DNA of 64,000 bases from Billgrantia bachuensis (lineage in GTDB: Bacteria; Pseudomonadota; Gammaproteobacteria; Pseudomonadales; Halomonadaceae), in the NCBI RefSeq assembly GCF_011742165.1, contig NZ_JAAQTO010000004.1, positions 161,519 to 225,518 of the forward strand, in the 5' to 3' direction. Both the position numbers and the translations under genes were made by a program. Below the pieces are notes generated by a model, which saw only the letters and a list, made by a program, of their open reading frames with translations, had not been told where the DNA came from and ran no database searches. This document shows, piece by piece, positions 61,722 to 64,000 of the stretch. Positions within the stretch are counted from its first letter, which is position 1, and each line of letters begins with the position of its first letter.

Positions 61722-63803
61722 TTATCGACCTCCCACCAGCGTCACGATGCGCAGTGTCCGATCATCGGGTATTTCCGCCTGCGACATGACCACCAGGTGG
61801 CGCATGCGCCGACGCAGAAAACGAGCCAGCAGCGGGCGCAGGCTATGCTGCACGACCAGTACTGCTGGCTCGCCGCTCGCCTCATGGCGCTCAACGGCTT
61901 GTTCGGTCTGGCTCATCAAGGTCTCGGCCAGCCCGGGCTCGAGCGCCCCGTTGCCGTTCATGGCCTGCATCAGGACCTGTTCGAGCTGGGCATCCAGGCC
62001 GATCACGTTCAGCGTATCGCGTCCGGGGAACCACTGCTGGGTAATCGCACGCCCCAGCATGATCCGTACCAGCGCCGTCAGCTCGCTGGTATCCTGCTGC
62101 TGAGGTGCGTATTCCGCCAGGGTATCCAGAATGGTGCGCATGTCGCGAATGGAGACGTCCTCGTCGAGCAGGTTTTGCAGGATGCGCTGCAGCACGGTCA
62201 AGCTGATCGCCTTGGGTACCACATCCTCGACCAACGACTTCTGCTCCTCGCCCAGCTTGTCGAGCAGCTTCTGGACCTCCTGGCGTCCCAGCATTTCGGC
62301 CGCGTGGCGATGCAACAAGTGGTTGAGGTGCGTTGCGATCACGGTACCGGCATCGACAACGGTGTAACCGTAGACTTGGGCGTGTTCGCGCTGACCGCCG
62401 TCGATCCAGACAGCCGGCAGGCCGAAGGCAGGGTCGGTAGTCGGCGTGCCCTGAAGCTGACCGGTAACCTGGCCCGGGTCGATGGCGAGCCACTGGCCAG
62501 AGAAGGCCTCGGCGCGGCCGATCTCGGCGCCCTTCAGGGTGATTACATAGGTATTGGCGCCGAGTTCCAGATTGTCACGGATATGCACCACGGCAGGCAG
62601 GAAGCCGACCTCCTGGGCGAATTTCTTGCGCACGCTCTTGATACGACCCAGCAGCTCACCGTCCTGGCGCTGATCGACCAGCGGTATCAGGCGATGTCCG
62701 ACCTCGAGGCCCAGGGTATCCACTAGTTGGACGTCTTCCCAACTGGCCTCCGGCGCTTCCGGTTGAGGCGGCGGCTCGGTATTGAGCTCCTGCGCTATCT
62801 GCAGCTGCTCCTTCTGGCGGGTGAGCATCCAGGCCAGGCCGGCCAGAATGCCGGTGAACAGCAGGAACACCATGTTGGGCATCCCCGGCACCAGGCCCAG
62901 CAGCCCCATGACCAGGGCCGCCAGCACCATGACCTGGGGATTGACGAACAGTTGGCTGATCATCTGCTGGCCAACGTCCTGCTCGGTATTGACGCGAGAA
63001 ACGGTTACGCCGGCGGCGGTCGAGATGACCAAGGCCGGGATCTGCGCCACCAGGCCGTCGCCGATGGTCATCAGGACATAGGTGTGGGCGGCGTCACCGA
63101 AGCCCATGCCGTGCTGCAGCATGCCGATCATCAGCCCGCCAATGACATTGACCACCATGATCACCAGGCCGGCCATGGCATCGCCACGCACGAACTTGCT
63201 GGCACCATCCATGGAGCCGTAGAAATCGGCCTCCTGGGCGACCTCGGAACGACGCTGGCGAGCGTCCTCCTCCCCGATCAGACCGGCATTGAGGTCGGCA
63301 TCGATGGCCATCTGCTTGCCCGGCATGGCATCGAGCATGAAGCGCGCACCCACCTCGGCGATGCGCCCCGCGCCCTTGGTGATGACCATGAAGTTGATGA
63401 TGACCAGGATCAGGAACACCACCAGGCCTACGGCAAAGTTGCCGCCGATGAGGAACTCACCGAACGCCTCGATTACCTTGCCGGCCGCATCGCCGCCCTG
63501 ATGCCCTTCCATCAGGATGACACGGGTAGAGGCCACGTTGAGCGACAGGCGCAGCAGCGTGGTGAACAGCAGCACCGCCGGAAACGCAGCGAAATCGAGC
63601 GGTTTCTGGGTAAACATGCTGACCAGGAGCACCATGACGGCCAGCGCGATGTTGAAGGTGAACAGCAGGTCGAGCGCGAACGGCGGCAGCGGCACGATCA
63701 TCATGCCAAGGATCATGATGATCAGGATCGGGCCGGCCAGCAGCTTCATGCGTACGTCGCCCATCCAGTCGCGACGCCCGATGATATGACTGAGTGACTT
63801 CAT
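61722..63803 (-). CDS. flhA: Flagellar type III export gate protein FlhA
   Basis: The 693-residue protein has eight membrane helices in residues 1-330 (FALDLLFTFNIALAVMVLLVSMF, then KGAGRIAEVGARFMLDAMPGKQMAIDADL, the FHIPEP-like block). A cytoplasmic domain covers about 350-693. It forms the nonameric export gate that selects flagellar substrates. Its start overlaps the flhB stop as ATGA. Confidence 0.96.
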   Translation of the reverse strand: MKSLSHIIGRRDWMGDVRMKLLAGPILIIMILGMMIVPLPPFALDLLFTFNIALAVMVLLVSMFTQKPLDFAAFPAVLLFTTLLRLSLNVASTRVILMEGHQGGDAAGKVIEAFGEFLIGGNFAVGLVVFLILVIINFMVITKGAGRIAEVGARFMLDAMPGKQMAIDADLNAGLIGEEDARQRRSEVAQEADFYGSMDGASKFVRGDAMAGLVIMVVNVIGGLMIGMLQHGMGFGDAAHTYVLMTIGDGLVAQIPALVISTAAGVTVSRVNTEQDVGQQMISQLFVNPQVMVLAALVMGLLGLVPGMPNMVFLLFTGILAGLAWMLTRQKEQLQIAQELNTEPPPQPEAPEASWEDVQLVDTLGLEVGHRLIPLVDQRQDGELLGRIKSVRKKFAQEVGFLPAVVHIRDNLELGANTYVITLKGAEIGRAEAFSGQWLAIDPGQVTGQLQGTPTTDPAFGLPAVWIDGGQREHAQVYGYTVVDAGTVIATHLNHLLHRHAAEMLGRQEVQKLLDKLGEEQKSLVEDVVPKAISLTVLQRILQNLLDEDVSIRDMRTILDTLAEYAPQQQDTSELTALVRIMLGRAITQQWFPGRDTLNVIGLDAQLEQVLMQAMNGNGALEPGLAETLMSQTEQAVERHEASGEPAVLVVQHSLRPLLARFLRRRMRHLVVMSQAEIPDDRTLRIVTLVGGR

Positions 63804-64000
63804 CGACGCGCTCCGCCGGGCCCAGCGGCATCCTGGTCAGCAACACCAGCGACCACGTCGGCGGCTGGCACTTCCAGGTTTTCCGGTATGGGCAAATTCT
63901 CAGGTGTAGGCGGCACCTCTCCCCCCTCTCGTGATACGTGCTTGAGGCGGAAGGCCCAGGCCAGGACTTCCGCGACTGCGGTATACAGGTCCATCGGGAT
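63800..64000 (-). CDS. flhB: Flagellar export protein FlhB, C-terminal fragment (runs off right edge)
   Basis: The frame enters from the right edge and ends at 63800. The visible C-terminus contains IPMDLYTAVAEVLAWAFRLK, the conserved end of the FlhB cytoplasmic domain, followed by a Pro/Glu-rich tail. FlhB switches export specificity from rod/hook to filament. The rest of the gene is outside the window. Confidence 0.9.
   Translation of the reverse strand: MPMDLYTAVAEVLAWAFRLKHVSREGGEVPPTPENLPIPENLEVPAADVVAGVADQDAAGPGGARR

Noticed and set aside
60870..63797. Long plus-strand frames opposite flhF and flhA
   Set aside because: Both overlap well-supported flagellar genes on the minus strand and show no family resemblance.

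Overview
The window looks like chromosomal DNA of a halophilic gammaproteobacterium of the Halomonadaceae (Halomonas-like). The basis is uniformly GC-rich DNA, gammaproteobacterial housekeeping genes (thiI, polB, metG, nth, rnt, argG, argF, grxD, fliA, flhBAF) and a metG / RnfB-like / nth order resembling that of pseudomonads. I see no rRNA, tRNA, CRISPR array, prophage or insertion sequence. Genus-level placement is inference.

Region 1 (1-9.6 kb, minus strand) is a Lap-type biofilm adhesin and its type I secretion system. It encodes a TolC-OmpA-SPOR outer-membrane channel, a LapB-like ABC exporter, a LapC-like adaptor and a LuxR-type regulator with a degenerate receiver, followed by the N-terminal 937 codons of a giant adhesin. 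The adhesin carries a retention module with a TAAG protease site at residues 109-112 and two near-identical 165-residue repeats.

Region 2 (10-27 kb) holds thiI, an atypical bifunctional penicillin-binding protein, an RND pump with its lipoprotein adaptor separated by a MITE-like palindromic element, a membrane protein I do not recognise, DNA polymerase II, the murein endopeptidase mepA, an exported hydrolase, a small lipoprotein and a DUF421 protein.

Region 3 (27-39 kb) holds metG, a CHASE4-GGDEF diguanylate cyclase behind a sigma-28 promoter, a soluble orphan RnfB-like ferredoxin, nth, a CsoSCA-like carbonic anhydrase candidate, an ElyC/SanA-type protein, a nitrilase-family hydrolase, an NTF2-like protein, and cstA followed by a small protein ending in Cys-Cys and an ArsA-family ATPase.

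Region 4 (39-50 kb) is dense in signalling. It has a PAS histidine kinase with a receiver-only partner, then a compact operon of receiver, membrane-PAS-DnaQ exonuclease fusion, small membrane protein and SLC5-type transporter/histidine kinase. A sigma-28-driven EAL-HDOD gene and a DUF294 nucleotidyltransferase follow.

Region 5 (50-54.7 kb) is housekeeping: hlyU-like, argG, rnt, an HPF-cold-shock fusion, grxD and argF. Region 6 (54.7-64 kb) is flagellar: motAB, a second EAL-HDOD gene divergent from motA with a sigma-28 promoter on each side, and the operon flhB-flhA-flhF-(FlhG-like)-flhE-fliA.

The most interesting points are: (i) the gene in the flhG position encodes a protein that keeps the FlhG DQAxxLR motif but has no P-loop, next to an FlhF with a C-terminal extension of about 350 residues; (ii) four strong sigma-28 promoter matches tie motAB, a diguanylate cyclase and two EAL-HDOD proteins into one motility/c-di-GMP regulon; (iii) a DnaQ exonuclease is fused to a membrane PAS sensor inside a transporter-kinase operon; (iv) the adhesin export channel has two peptidoglycan-binding domains.
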